In this document: one piece after another, positions 33,364-41,846 of the stretch
Layout: each line of letters begins with the position of its first letter
How positions within the stretch are numbered: position 1 is the stretch's first letter
Assembly: GCF_003096715.1 (NCBI RefSeq)
Contig: NZ_QEOL01000001.1
Span: forward strand, 62,001-126,000
Direction: 5' to 3'
Length of the DNA stretch: 64,000 nucleotides
Source: Paraburkholderia silvatlantica
GTDB taxonomy: Bacteria > Pseudomonadota > Gammaproteobacteria > Burkholderiales > Burkholderiaceae
Notes under the pieces: model-generated
Told to the model about the DNA's origin: nothing
Seen by the model: only the letters and a program-made list of their open reading frames with translations
Databases searched by the model: none
Position numbers and translations under genes: made by a program

Positions 33364-33660
33364 TCACGGCGTTTCGGGCCGCGGGAGATTGAGGCCGGGC
33401 GCGAGGCGCGTAGCCTTGAATTCCGTCACTTCGTAGGTAGCGACCCCCTGTTGCGCGAAGGGATCGGCGGCGAGCAATGCGTCGAGCCGCTCGCGCGGCA
33501 TGTGCGAAGCGATGATCACGCCGCCGTCGCGCGGCATCTTCGGGCCGGCGGCAATGAAATTGCCGGCTTCGAACTGCGCGTCGAGGTACGCGCGATGCGC
33601 GGGCAGGGCGTCGTCGATGCGTTCGAGCGAAGCGGTATAAAACAGCGAAACGATGTACAT
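33364..33660 (-). CDS. YciI-like protein
   Basis: This is a 98-residue protein of the YciI/YCII ferredoxin-like family. It shows MYIVSLFYTASLERIDDALPAHRAYLDAQFEAGNF split as a beta-alpha unit (H in PAHRAYL is the conserved putative catalytic His), then AAGPKMPRDGGVIIA and DALLAADPFAQQGVATYEV, the hallmark ADPF block. Biological function is mostly unknown; some relatives act on small organics. It is 33 bp from the end of the co-directional nudK-like gene and may be co-transcribed with it. Confidence 0.85.
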   Translation of the reverse strand: MYIVSLFYTASLERIDDALPAHRAYLDAQFEAGNFIAAGPKMPRDGGVIIASHMPRERLDALLAADPFAQQGVATYEVTEFKATRLAPGLNLPRPETP

Positions 33661-33693
33661 GGGTGTCGAAAGAAAGCGGGCGAAGCGTGTATG

Positions 33694-34281
33694 TTAGCGC
33701 GCGAGGCCGCGCAACGCCGCGTGTTGCAACAGCATGATCGTCTTGCCGTCGACGATCTCGCCGCGCTCGATCATCCTTAGCGCCTCGCCAAGCGGCACTT
33801 CGATCACTTCCAGGTCCTCGCCTTCTTCCTCGACTCCGCCGCCCGCGCCGGGCCGCTCGGCGGGGTCGTATTCGCCCAGGTAGAAATAGAGCTTCTCGGT
33901 CACGGAGCCGGGGCTCATGTACGCCTCGAACACCTTGCGCAGGTTGCGCACGCGGTAGCCCGTCTCTTCCTCGACTTCGGCGCGAATGCGCTCGTCGGGC
34001 GCGGCGTCGTCGAGCAGCCCGCCCGGGGCCTCGATCATCATGCCGTCGTGCCCGTTGACGAACGTCGGCATGCGGAATTGCCGCGTGAGCACGACATTGC
34101 CGCTGCGCGGGTCGTGCAGCAGGATGGTCGCGCCGTTGCCGCGATCGTAGGTCTCGCGGCTCTGGCGTTGCCACGTGCCGTTGCTGCGCAGGAAGTCGAA
34201 GGTCACTTTGCGCAGCACATACCAGTCGTCCGACAGCACGGCGGTTTCGATCATTCGCACGCGGTCTTTCGTTGCTGTCAT
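33694..34281 (-). CDS. nudK: NudK-type Nudix hydrolase (GDP-mannose/ADP-sugar pyrophosphatase)
   Basis: This is a 195-residue Nudix hydrolase matching E. coli NudK from memory: RETYDRGNGATILLHD, TRQFRMPTFVNGHDG, YMSPGSVTEKLYFYLGEYD and GAGGGVEEEGEDLEVIEVPL. The Nudix helix reads GLLDDAAPDERIRAEVEEETG. The catalytic EEET core is intact, but the early Glu and the Arg/Lys before it are replaced by Ala. It should cleave nucleotide-sugar pyrophosphates such as GDP-mannose. The ATG at 34281 has AGGGGGAA at the right distance. It is divergent from the DeoR gene across a 10-bp repeat array. Confidence 0.85.
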   Translation of the reverse strand: MTATKDRVRMIETAVLSDDWYVLRKVTFDFLRSNGTWQRQSRETYDRGNGATILLHDPRSGNVVLTRQFRMPTFVNGHDGMMIEAPGGLLDDAAPDERIRAEVEEETGYRVRNLRKVFEAYMSPGSVTEKLYFYLGEYDPAERPGAGGGVEEEGEDLEVIEVPLGEALRMIERGEIVDGKTIMLLQHAALRGLAR

Positions 34282-34317
34282 CTCGTTCCCCCTGGTCGGC
34301 ATTCGACATTCATGGTA

Positions 34318-34411
34318 TCGTGCAATTTCGTGCAAAATCAAGAAAATTCGTGCAATCCCGGGTCACCTTGTGTCACCTCGTGTCACTCCGTGCCATCCGG
34401 TTCGTGCCATT
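34318..34411. repeat. 10-bp periodic direct-repeat array between nudK and the DeoR gene
   Basis: From 34318 the sequence reads in successive 10-bp steps TCGTGCAATT, TCGTGCAAAA, a degenerate unit, TCGTGCAATC, a degenerate unit, TTGTGTCACC, TCGTGTCACT and CCGTGCCATC. A further copy (TCGTGCCATT) at 34402 is shifted by 4 bp. The consensus is about TCGTGYMAYY. The helical phasing puts all copies on one DNA face. The array ends just before the DeoR ATG (34415) and begins 37 bp from the nudK start, so cooperative binding by the DeoR protein is a natural inference. Confidence 0.7.
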
Positions 34412-34414
34412 GCC

Positions 34415-35170
34415 ATGCTCACAGATCAACGAAAGAAAGCGATACTCGCGGCGCTCAAGCGCGACGGCCAGGTGCTCGCCGGCGAACTGAGCGCGCAATT
34501 CGGCGTTTCCGAGGACACGGTGCGGCGCGACCTGCGCGAACTGGCGGCCGCAGGCCTGTTGCAGCGCGTGCACGGCGGCGCGCTGCCGGCTTCGCCGGCG
34601 GTGGCGCCCATTGCCGAGCGGCGCGGCATGGAGGTGGCGGCCAAGCGGCGCATTGCGCAAAAGGCCGCGGACATGATTGCGCCGGGGCAGGTGGCGATCG
34701 TCGACGGCGGCACCACCTCGGCGCTTCTGGTCGAGTGCCTGCCGCGCGATCTGCAGGCAACCATCGTCACGCATAGCCCCGGCGTCGCGGTGGCGCTCGC
34801 GGAGCATCCCGCCGTCGAGGTCATACTGATCGGCGGGAAGCTCTACAAGCATTCGGTGGTCACCGTGGGTGCGGCGGCCGTGGAGGCGATCGCGCACATT
34901 CACGCAGACCTGTACTTCATGGGCGTGACGGGCGTGCACGCGCAAGCCGGCCTGAGCACCGGCGATTTCGAGGAATCCTGTGTCAAGCGCGCGCTGGCCG
35001 CGCGCGCGGCTGAAACGGTCGTATTGGCGTCGGCCGCCAAGCTCAACGCCGCGTCGCCGTACTGCATCGGTCCGGTCGGCATGGCGCAGGCCATCGTCGT
35101 CGAGCGTTCGACGGACGCGAAGCTCACCGCGCCGATCGAGGCGGCCGGCGTGACGGTGGTGCGCGCCTGA
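34415..35170 (+). CDS. DeoR family transcriptional regulator
   Basis: This is a 251-residue regulator. The N-terminal DeoR HTH (residues 1-58) reads MLTDQRKKAILAALKRDG and SEDTVRRDLRELAAAGLLQRVHGGA. The sugar-phosphate-binding DeoRC domain (about 75-235) has IVDGGTTSALLVECLP, GGKLYKHSVVTVG and DLYFMGVTGVHAQAGLSTGD. Effectors are usually phosphorylated sugars. It is divergent from nudK with the repeat array directly over its start region, suggesting autorepression and control of nudK-yciI. No sugar operon is adjacent. Confidence 0.9.
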   Translation: MLTDQRKKAILAALKRDGQVLAGELSAQFGVSEDTVRRDLRELAAAGLLQRVHGGALPASPAVAPIAERRGMEVAAKRRIAQKAADMIAPGQVAIVDGGTTSALLVECLPRDLQATIVTHSPGVAVALAEHPAVEVILIGGKLYKHSVVTVGAAAVEAIAHIHADLYFMGVTGVHAQAGLSTGDFEESCVKRALAARAAETVVLASAAKLNAASPYCIGPVGMAQAIVVERSTDAKLTAPIEAAGVTVVRA

Positions 35171-35334
35171 GTGCGTAAGCGCGCCGTCACGCCAGGCCTG
35201 AAGCACCGGCTTGCGCACGCGCCAGTCGAATTCCCTGCCGCGCGTACCCTAAAGAATTTGCGCGCGCAACCGATAGCGCAGTAGTCGAGTGGAGGATGCC
35301 CATCCCCTAGCCGTTTCGCATACCGAGGTGGCCC

Positions 35335-36363
35335 ATGAGCCCAACGCCAAATTCCCTGCCTCATTCCGCGTTCGATACCAGCGGCTTGCCTCGCGACCAG
35401 CAGTTTTCCGCGTGGCGCGAGGCGGTGAGCGTCATCTTCGACACGCAGACCGCCGAATCGCGCGACGCGGGATTTGGAACCAGCGTGAGCGGCTACCTGT
35501 TCGGCGACGTGGTGCTGGGCTCGATACGCACGGGTGCGCAGCGCTACGACCGCTCGAACGCGAAGATCGGGCGCGACGGGCATGACCAATATGTTCTGCA
35601 GTTCTATCTGGGCGGCCATTGCCGGGTGCGCGACGGCGGCCCGCAAGCCTGTACGCAACCGGGCGACATGTTCATCGTGGACGCAGCCCAACCGCTCGCG
35701 ACCGAAACTACACCAAGCGAGTTCCTCAATCTGGCGGTGCCGCGGCGCCTGCTCGCGCCGTTGCTGAGCGCACCCGACCAGCAGAGCATGCGTGTGATTC
35801 GCGGCGCCGATCCCACGGTCGCGCTGCTGCGCGAGCATCTGGGCGCGCTCTACCGGCACGCCCCGCAGATGACGCTTGCCAACGCCCAGGCCGTCATGCC
35901 TGCCACGCTTCAGCTCGCGGCCAGCGCGCTCAACGCGAGCGTGAGCCCGGAACATATGCCGGCCGTTCAGGAATGCGCGTTCGTGTCGATCTGCCGGTAT
36001 GTGGAGAAGCGCCTGACCGATCCTCAATTGAGCGCGCAAGGGGTTGCGCGTGCATTCGGCATGTCGCGCGCCACGCTGTACCGGCTTTTCGAGCAGGAGG
36101 GCGGTTTCGCGACCTATGTGCGCGAGCGCCGCCTGCGGCGCTGCCGCGCGTTGCTCGCCGACCCGGCGCGACGCGGCATGTCGATTGCCGATATTGCCGC
36201 CGCGCACGGATTTACCGATGCCGCGAATTTCACGCGCGCCTTCCGCCGCTCGATTGGCCTTTCGCCGCGCGCGGTACGCATGCTGGCGCTCAACGGCGAT
36301 ACCGAACTGGCGAAAGAATCCGGCGCGGACGACTGGCGCTACTGGATGGCCTTGATGCGTTGA
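35335..36363 (+). CDS. AraC family transcriptional regulator
   Basis: This is a 342-residue regulator with an N-terminal AraC-binding-like (cupin_6) domain (about 20-200: DQQFSAWREAVSVIFD, QYVLQFYLGGHCRV, QPGDMFIVDAAQPL). Two C-terminal HTH motifs span about 225-325 (VARAFGMSRATLYRLFEQEG and IADIAAAHGFTDAANFTRAFRR). GAGGTGGCCC precedes the ATG. No divergent target is present. The next gene downstream is a small unknown protein. The ligand is unknown. Confidence 0.88.
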   Translation: MSPTPNSLPHSAFDTSGLPRDQQFSAWREAVSVIFDTQTAESRDAGFGTSVSGYLFGDVVLGSIRTGAQRYDRSNAKIGRDGHDQYVLQFYLGGHCRVRDGGPQACTQPGDMFIVDAAQPLATETTPSEFLNLAVPRRLLAPLLSAPDQQSMRVIRGADPTVALLREHLGALYRHAPQMTLANAQAVMPATLQLAASALNASVSPEHMPAVQECAFVSICRYVEKRLTDPQLSAQGVARAFGMSRATLYRLFEQEGGFATYVRERRLRRCRALLADPARRGMSIADIAAAHGFTDAANFTRAFRRSIGLSPRAVRMLALNGDTELAKESGADDWRYWMALMR

Positions 36364-36520
36364 GCAGAAACCCGGATCGTGCAAGCCGCGTGTGAGACAA
36401 AACAACAAGTATTTGAGACATAGCGACAGATTTGGCCCCCGGCACTGCCGATTCATTGCCGCGTCATGCGCCACCTGCAAAGATGCAGGCGCCTGCGAGA
36501 TCCAGGCAAACGGGGGAAAC

Positions 36521-36820
36521 ATGAGAAAGGCCCACAAAAAGCCGCGTCAAAGCGGTCTGTACTACTACGAAGCGGCGTATTCGCTCGAACTCGCGCGCGG
36601 CGCGTCGCATATTTCCAGCATGCTTTCGGCGGCGACACAGGAAGGCGCCGTGCACGAAGTCATGCGCGAATTCGTCGCGACGCACGGCAGGGCCGCGCTG
36701 GACGCATTTTGCTGGCTGCTGGCCGAGCGGCTGGAAAAGCGTGGCTGCGCTGCGGCTGCCATGCAGGCCCGGGACTTCGACGCGTCGCGCCGGATGCGGG
36801 AACTGGCCTGCGCAAGCTGA
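36521..36820 (+). CDS. Hypothetical protein, 99 residues
   Basis: I do not recognise this protein. It is 99 residues, with a basic N-terminus (MRKAHKKPRQSG) followed by a mostly helical, Ala-rich body (EVMREFVATHGRAALDAFCWLLAERLEKRG) and two Cys residues. No signal peptide or membrane segment is seen. CGGGGGAAAC precedes the ATG and third-position GC is high as in neighbours, supporting translation. It lies between the AraC gene and the sigma-28-preceded gene at 37002. Confidence 0.6.
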   Translation: MRKAHKKPRQSGLYYYEAAYSLELARGASHISSMLSAATQEGAVHEVMREFVATHGRAALDAFCWLLAERLEKRGCAAAAMQARDFDASRRMRELACAS

Positions 36821-36875
36821 GCCGCAGACGGCCGGGCATACGCATGCGCCCGTATGGGCAGGCGAAAGATTAATC

Positions 36876-36902
36876 TAAAGATTTCGTAATACGTGACGAT
36901 AG
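36876..36902 (+). promoter_or_regulatory. Sigma-28 (flagellar) promoter upstream of the 515-residue unknown gene
   Basis: TAAAGATT, an 11-bp spacer and GACGATAG match the FliA consensus TAAAGTTT-N11-GCCGATAA at 13 of 16 positions with exact spacing. It ends 99 bp upstream of the ATG at 37002 on the coding strand. The next gene on the other side is a chemoreceptor. Confidence 0.65.
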
Positions 36903-37001
36903 AGCGATAGAGCAGTTGGCCGCGCCGGCATGCCGGCGTGCAGCGCCTTTTTGCGAACGGCCGGGCGTGCAGCCTGGCGAACAACAAGAACGCATCGAGC
37001 C

Positions 37002-38549
37002 ATGACCACGCTATCGTCCCTGGATGCCGCCACGACCCTCGCGCTCGCGCCCCTCGTGAGCAGCGTCAGTCCCGCCGCCGAGGCCGGCAGCGTCGCGTCC
37101 AGTCTCGCGGCGCTCTCGTCCTCGACCGTTGTCACCATCCCTTCGGCAAGCGGCCTTGCCGTGCTCCAAACCTATACGCCAGAAGGCACGCTCACCGGCA
37201 CCGCGCCGCTGTTGAGCTGGGCAGGCGACAACAGCGATATCGTGTCGCTCACGATGATGGGCAACTACGCCGCGCAGACGATGGCTGGCCATTTCGCCGG
37301 GCTTGGCAGTGCGTTGCTCGATCGCTTCAAGACCACGGGCGGCGACTATGCGCAGTCGGTCAGCGTTTCGTCGGCAAGCGGCCTTGCGCCAGTGGGGCAA
37401 GGATCGAATGGTCCAAACGGCCAGATCGGTCTGACGATTCGAACGAAGAGCGGCGTGACGGTCGAAATCGAGCTGGGCAGCGAAGACGGCGGCCTCTCGG
37501 TGAGCATCAAGAGCAGCGGCACGCTTGGCGAGAGCGAACGCAGCGCGCTGGCGAAACTCTCGGACGGTTTCCAGCAGGCCATCGACGGCCTGAGCGCCGT
37601 GCCGCCCAAACTCGACGTGAGCGGTCTCGCGCAGTTCGACACGTCGGCGCTCGCGTCGGTGAATTTTCACTACAACGTGACGGGCGACCGCAACGGAAAT
37701 ATTTCGGCCAGCTATTCGCAGGACAGTTCGGCGCGCAGCCTGAGCGTAACGAGCGCCGCCGGCGCGATGAACGTCAAGGTCGACACGCGTCATTCCGCAC
37801 TTTGGGGAACCGGCGCGCAGCGCGCGGCATCGATAGCGAGCTATCTGGCGCAGTTCGACCACGCGAATTCGCGCGGACACGGCAATGCCGCGCTGATGTC
37901 GATGTTCGAAGACGGCTTCGCGCAAATGAACGAGGACTATGGCGCGCCTTCGGGCGAGACGTTGCCGGGAGCCGCGTACGCTCCGGCGCTGCAGCAGTCG
38001 GATCAGGCCATGCTCACGGGTCTCGCCGACTTCAGTGCGTCGATCACGGACACGAGCACTTCGCCCAATCCGATGCGCCCTGGCGAAGTCGATTCATTCT
38101 CCTATCAGGTCGCGCAGAGCACGCAACTCGAAGGCTCGGCGCGCGAGGGCAGGATCTCGCAGATCCAGCAGGCGCATTTGAGTGCGAGCTACCATCAGGC
38201 GCTGCAGGGTGGGGGCGCGCCTGTCCTCACGTCGTCGAGAGATTCGCAGAACTACGATTACGTGCGCATCGACGATAGCGCGCAAAGCGCGGTGCGGATA
38301 GCGACGGCGCGCGGCGTATTGCTGAATGCCACGCTGATTCAGTCGTCGGCGCAGAATACGCGTGATTCGAAGTACGAACGAGGTGTGCTCGTTTCCGACG
38401 TGAACACGCCGAAAGACACCTCACGCCCGACGAACCTGCTTTCGATGCTCGAACCGCTGATCGAGAAAGGCGACGCCGCGCGCAACACCGCCGCATGGCA
38501 GCAGGCGCTTGCCAGCATCCACGGCATGATCTTCCTGAACAGCGCGTGA
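37002..38549 (+). CDS. Conserved protein of unknown function, 515 residues, flagellar-regulon candidate
   Basis: No function can be named. The protein is rich in Ser, Ala, Gly and Thr, has no Cys, no Sec signal and no clear membrane segment. This composition resembles secreted axial or adhesin-like proteins. Conserved-looking blocks are KLSDGFQQAIDGLSAVPPKL, GLADFSASITDTSTSPNPMRPGE and SQNYDYVRIDDSAQSAV. These resemble, from memory, a hypothetical family in Pseudomonas and Burkholderia sometimes mislabelled lactate dehydrogenase; no dehydrogenase motif is present. A sigma-28 promoter at 36876-36902 suggests expression with late flagellar genes. It is convergent with the chemoreceptor gene at 38614. 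Confidence 0.7.
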   Translation: MTTLSSLDAATTLALAPLVSSVSPAAEAGSVASSLAALSSSTVVTIPSASGLAVLQTYTPEGTLTGTAPLLSWAGDNSDIVSLTMMGNYAAQTMAGHFAGLGSALLDRFKTTGGDYAQSVSVSSASGLAPVGQGSNGPNGQIGLTIRTKSGVTVEIELGSEDGGLSVSIKSSGTLGESERSALAKLSDGFQQAIDGLSAVPPKLDVSGLAQFDTSALASVNFHYNVTGDRNGNISASYSQDSSARSLSVTSAAGAMNVKVDTRHSALWGTGAQRAASIASYLAQFDHANSRGHGNAALMSMFEDGFAQMNEDYGAPSGETLPGAAYAPALQQSDQAMLTGLADFSASITDTSTSPNPMRPGEVDSFSYQVAQSTQLEGSAREGRISQIQQAHLSASYHQALQGGGAPVLTSSRDSQNYDYVRIDDSAQSAVRIATARGVLLNATLIQSSAQNTRDSKYERGVLVSDVNTPKDTSRPTNLLSMLEPLIEKGDAARNTAAWQQALASIHGMIFLNSA

Positions 38550-38613
38550 AATTGAGGCGGCAGGTTCTTGCCGGCAGCGCCTTGATCGATCGCCTGTAGC
38601 GCCTGTCCTGCGC

Positions 38614-40161
38614 TCAGCGCGCGAGCCTGAAAGCCCCAACGGCGTCGTGCAGCGCGTCGGCCTGCTCGCTGAGCGCCATGGCGGCCGCGGCCGCTTGTTC
38701 CACGAGCGCCGCGTTCTGCTGCGAGACCTGGTCCATCTGCGAGACCGCGAGATTGACCTGCTCGATGCCGTCGCGCTGCTCGTCGGACGCGTTCGCGATC
38801 TCATGCATGATGGTCGTTACGCGGCCGATGGACTCGCCGATCTCGTTCATCGTCACGCCGGCGGCGCGCACATACTCCGAACCCGACGAAACGTGCTCGA
38901 CCGACTCGGCGATCAGCGTCTTGATCTCCTTGGCGGCCGCCGCCGAACGCTGCGCGAGCGAGCGCACCTCGCTCGCGACCACGGCGAATCCGCGCCCCTG
39001 TTCGCCCGCCCGCGCGGCTTCCACCGCCGCATTGAGCGCGAGGATATTGGTCTGGAACGCAATGCCTTCGATGATCCCGGTGATATCGGCGATCTTCTGC
39101 GAGCTGCCGTCGATGCGCTCCATCGTCTGCACCGCGTTGCTCACCACTTGCGAGCCGCGATCGGCGACTTCCTGCGCGCTGTTGGCCAGCGTCTGCGCGG
39201 TGCGCGCGTTTTCGGCGTTCTGCTTGACCGTGGCGGTGAGCTGCTCCATGCTCGCGGCCGTTTCCTGCAGCGAGGCCGCCTGTTCTTCGGTGCGCTGCGA
39301 CAGGTCGTCGTTGCCGGCGGCAATCTGGCGCGTCGCCGTGGAGATGGACTCGGAGCTGTGGCTGACCTTGCGCACCGTGTGCGCGAGCGCGTCCTGCATG
39401 GCCTTCAGGCTCGTCACGAGGCGCCCCATTTCGTCGCTCGAACGGGTTTCGAGGTTGGCGGTCAGGTCGCCGTCTGCAATGCGCTGGAGCGCGCCCTGCA
39501 CGTCTTCGAGCGGTGCGGCGATCGCGCGGTGCAGTCCCACGGCACACACGCCTGCCACCGCGAGGCCGAGCACGATCAGCGCGATGCTGCCGGCCTGCAG
39601 CCACGAATAGCGGTCCTGCGCGCGGTCGAACGCCTGCTCGCCGTGCGCCTTCTGCCATGCCTCGAGCGCAGTCGACGCCTTGGTGAGCGCGACCGAGAGC
39701 GGCGGAATGCGCTTCATCGCGATGTCGTCCTGAGCCTGGCGGTCGCCTTGCCTGACCGCGGCCATGAGCGGCTGGATGCCTTGCTCCAGCATGCCGGTGA
39801 AGGCGGCCTGAACGCCGTCGGCGAGCGCTTGTTCTTCGGGGGCGTGCGGCAGTGAGCGGTAGACCTCCCAGGCGCTGTTCGAGGTGGCGAGATAGTTCTG
39901 CGCCTTTTCGAGCAACGGCTGAACATCGGGCGCGTCGGGGTGCAGGAGAATGCGGTCGAGCGTCGTGCGCGCGATGGTCAGATTCAGGTTCGCCTTGCCG
40001 ATGTTGGTGGCGGCGGCCAGCTGGTTCGAGTAGGCATAGCCGAGCGCCGTATTGGTGCGCGACATGCCCGCAAGGCCGGAAACGCCCGCTGCCACGATCA
40101 GCAAGGCCAGCACGCCGACCGCGATGCGCAGACGGACAGAGATAGAGAGTCGTGCAAACAC
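38614..40161 (-). CDS. Methyl-accepting chemotaxis protein (four-helix-bundle sensor)
   Basis: This is a Tar-like chemoreceptor of about 515 residues. TM1 (about 8-30) is followed by a helical periplasmic bundle (about 32-185, [24 protein letters not shown] split by Pro), TM2 (about 188-210), HAMP (about 212-262) and the signalling domain with [20 protein letters not shown]. It ends in GAFRLAR without a CheR-binding pentapeptide, so its methylation would depend on other receptors. The start was placed at a GTG (40161) with GGAG eight bases upstream. A sigma-28-like promoter lies at 40244-40270. Confidence 0.9.
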   Translation of the reverse strand: MFARLSISVRLRIAVGVLALLIVAAGVSGLAGMSRTNTALGYAYSNQLAAATNIGKANLNLTIARTTLDRILLHPDAPDVQPLLEKAQNYLATSNSAWEVYRSLPHAPEEQALADGVQAAFTGMLEQGIQPLMAAVRQGDRQAQDDIAMKRIPPLSVALTKASTALEAWQKAHGEQAFDRAQDRYSWLQAGSIALIVLGLAVAGVCAVGLHRAIAAPLEDVQGALQRIADGDLTANLETRSSDEMGRLVTSLKAMQDALAHTVRKVSHSSESISTATRQIAAGNDDLSQRTEEQAASLQETAASMEQLTATVKQNAENARTAQTLANSAQEVADRGSQVVSNAVQTMERIDGSSQKIADITGIIEGIAFQTNILALNAAVEAARAGEQGRGFAVVASEVRSLAQRSAAAAKEIKTLIAESVEHVSSGSEYVRAAGVTMNEIGESIGRVTTIMHEIANASDEQRDGIEQVNLAVSQMDQVSQQNAALVEQAAAAAMALSEQADALHDAVGAFRLAR

Positions 40162-40243
40162 GAAGAGGGCTCCAGAACGCGAGGGGCTACGTAGCAGAAA
40201 AACGGTCGTGCTCCGCGCGTGAGGCGGCAAAGCACCGAACATG

Positions 40244-40270
40244 TTTACGGCTCTGGGCGAAGGAACTGAA
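40244..40270 (-). promoter_or_regulatory. Sigma-28-like promoter upstream of the second chemoreceptor
   Basis: Read on the minus strand: TTCAGTTC, 11-bp spacer, GCCGTAAA. This matches 5 of 8 and 6 of 8 positions of the FliA -35 and -10 with exact spacing. It lies 83 bp upstream of the GTG start. The match is weaker than that at 36876. Confidence 0.45.
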
Positions 40271-40376
40271 GCTCAGCGCGGGAACCGTTGTGCAATGGCG
40301 GTTTTCCCCAGTCGATCGGGATCATTGCGCGCGCCTCAGCGCGCCACGGACTTGACGAAGGCGGGCGCGTTTCGCT

Positions 40377-40646
40377 TTAACTGTGCCCCGAATGCCTGAG
40401 GCGCTTGAGCACGAGCACGCAGAGGGCCGGCAGATGCACGACGCCCAGGCCGCATGCGATCACCGCCCACGGCGGCGCGATCGTGCCGGACATCATCGCC
40501 CCGATCACGCCGAAACACAGGCCAGCCAGCAACAGCGTGGCGTGGGCGACGATGCGCTTCGGGCCGCGTTCGGTGAAGCGCGGAATGTTCGCGTGGACAT
40601 ACACGACGATGAGCAAGGCGACGGTGGCGACGGCGGGGAACAGCAT
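40377..40646 (-). CDS. Small integral membrane protein, 89 residues
   Basis: This is an unrecognised 89-residue protein with about three hydrophobic segments (AVATVALLIVVYVHA, HATLLLAGLCFGVIGAMMSG, WAVIACGLGVVHLPALCVLV) and a basic C-terminus (LKRLRHSGHS). GAGGATCC precedes the ATG at a good distance. No family can be named. It lies between the chemoreceptor gene and the PRC-barrel gene on the same strand. Confidence 0.68.
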   Translation of the reverse strand: MLFPAVATVALLIVVYVHANIPRFTERGPKRIVAHATLLLAGLCFGVIGAMMSGTIAPPWAVIACGLGVVHLPALCVLVLKRLRHSGHS

Positions 40647-40748
40647 GTTCGGATCCTCGATTCCAGCAGCGATGACGGTAAAGTCTTCGACTGTAGTGGA
40701 GGATTGTCGTTGCGTCGATCGTCGGGGCCTGGATGGTTGCGGGAGGGG

Positions 40749-40865
40749 TTAGCACCACACCACACTGTCGTACGCCACCGTACGGCGATACACGTTCTTG
40801 CCGCGCCAGCTGGAAAACTCCATATACGCGCATTCCAGCACCAGAATCCAGTTCGTGACCCGCAT
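40749..40865 (-). CDS. Possible small protein, 38 residues
   Basis: The frame starts MRVTNWILVLECAYMEFSSW and continues with a basic stretch, ending TVAYDSVVWC. GGGGGCGG precedes the ATG. It is rich in Trp, Tyr and Cys and is not repetitive, but it is very short and could be spurious. No family is known to me. Confidence 0.35.
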   Translation of the reverse strand: MRVTNWILVLECAYMEFSSWRGKNVYRRTVAYDSVVWC

Positions 40866-41046
40866 CGCCGCCCCCAAAGGTGTTCCCGGTTGTTCCTTCG
40901 ACTGCGAGATCAGTCTATGACCGGGGGGCGGCGGACAATGCGGCGAGCAGGGCGCGATATCGCGTCCAGTTCGCCGCATTGCCGGATCGGGCGGGCGGCT
41001 CCGGGCGCCCGCTTGCCGGCTCGGAGGCGTGTGCTGGAACTACGGC

Positions 41047-41505
41047 TCAGTGGCGCGGCGTCACCGGCTCGACTGCGGCCCAGTACGGCTCGGCGCCGTA
41101 ATACGCGTGCAGCGTGCTGCCCCAGCTCGCGTCGGCCATCGAGGGCCAACTGTCGCGGTCAAAGCCCGGCGCTTCCTTCACGCGCTCGGACGACACGTTG
41201 AGCAGGAAGCACTTGCGGCTCGTGTCGAGCATGAGCGCGCTCCATGGAATGGCGAGCAGCTTGTCGCCAATGCCGAGAAAGCCGCCGCTCGACATCACCA
41301 CGTAGGCTACGCGGCCGCTCTGCACGTCGAGCATGATTTCCTTGATCTTGCCGACTTCCTGGCCGTCCGAACTCAGCACGCGGTCGCTGTCGAGCGTGCT
41401 GGCGGCCATCACGTCGGGGCCAGGCCCCGCCGCGCTCACGCGGCCCTTGCCGACGATGCGCACCCCATTGCCGGTTGGCATGGGCGGAGGAGTGAAGGTG
41501 GGCAT
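41047..41505 (-). CDS. PRC-barrel domain protein
   Basis: This is a 152-residue protein with a PRC-barrel domain in the middle (about residues 30-110: STLDSDRVLSSDGQEVGKIK, MLDVQSGRVAYVVMSSGGFLGIGDKLLAIPWSAL). This is the beta-barrel fold shared by photosynthetic reaction centre subunit H and RimM. Stand-alone versions are common in proteobacteria under envelope or general stress, with no known reaction. GGAGACC precedes the ATG. It is divergent from the GGDEF gene at 41847 over a 341-bp region. Confidence 0.87.
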   Translation of the reverse strand: MPTFTPPPMPTGNGVRIVGKGRVSAAGPGPDVMAASTLDSDRVLSSDGQEVGKIKEIMLDVQSGRVAYVVMSSGGFLGIGDKLLAIPWSALMLDTSRKCFLLNVSSERVKEAPGFDRDSWPSMADASWGSTLHAYYGAEPYWAAVEPVTPRH

Positions 41506-41846
41506 GATGGTCTCCGAACAGGAAGGGAACAACGTTGAGTCCGGCCAGACCCCCGACGATTCCCGTGTCAGGCGGCAGGCGATGCCGCGGCGGTTCTGGC
41601 CGCCTGCGGCAGATACAGCAAGCGGCGTACCGCGTCGCGCCCCTCGATTCGATGCCGAACGTTCGTACGCTTAAGCTGCGATTTGCGCACAGGGGAAATG
41701 TCTGGCGCGCAAGCCTTGCGCGGCACGTGTGGTGCGCGCATTCCCGTGCTTCAGTTTTTGCCTGGTCTGGCCGTAAACCCCGATCAAGGCGCGCCGGTAC
41801 GGGAAGCGCCGCGCAACCGTATCCGCCCTGCCGGGCCTCCCACACG
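41506..41846. other. Divergent intergenic region, PRC-barrel / GGDEF genes
   Basis: I see no gene in these 341 bp. Open frames on both strands continue from flanking genes without ribosome sites. Only small GC-rich hairpins are present, such as GGCGG-N6-CCGCC near 41590-41606. Confidence 0.45.

Noticed and set aside
34318..34411. CRISPR array
   Set aside because: Units are 10 bp and contiguous, without 30-bp repeats or unique spacers. It is an operator-like tandem repeat.
37002..38549. Lactate dehydrogenase annotation for the 515-residue protein
   Set aside because: No Rossmann GxGxxG motif or catalytic His/Arg pattern is visible. The composition is that of a Ser/Ala/Gly-rich structural protein.
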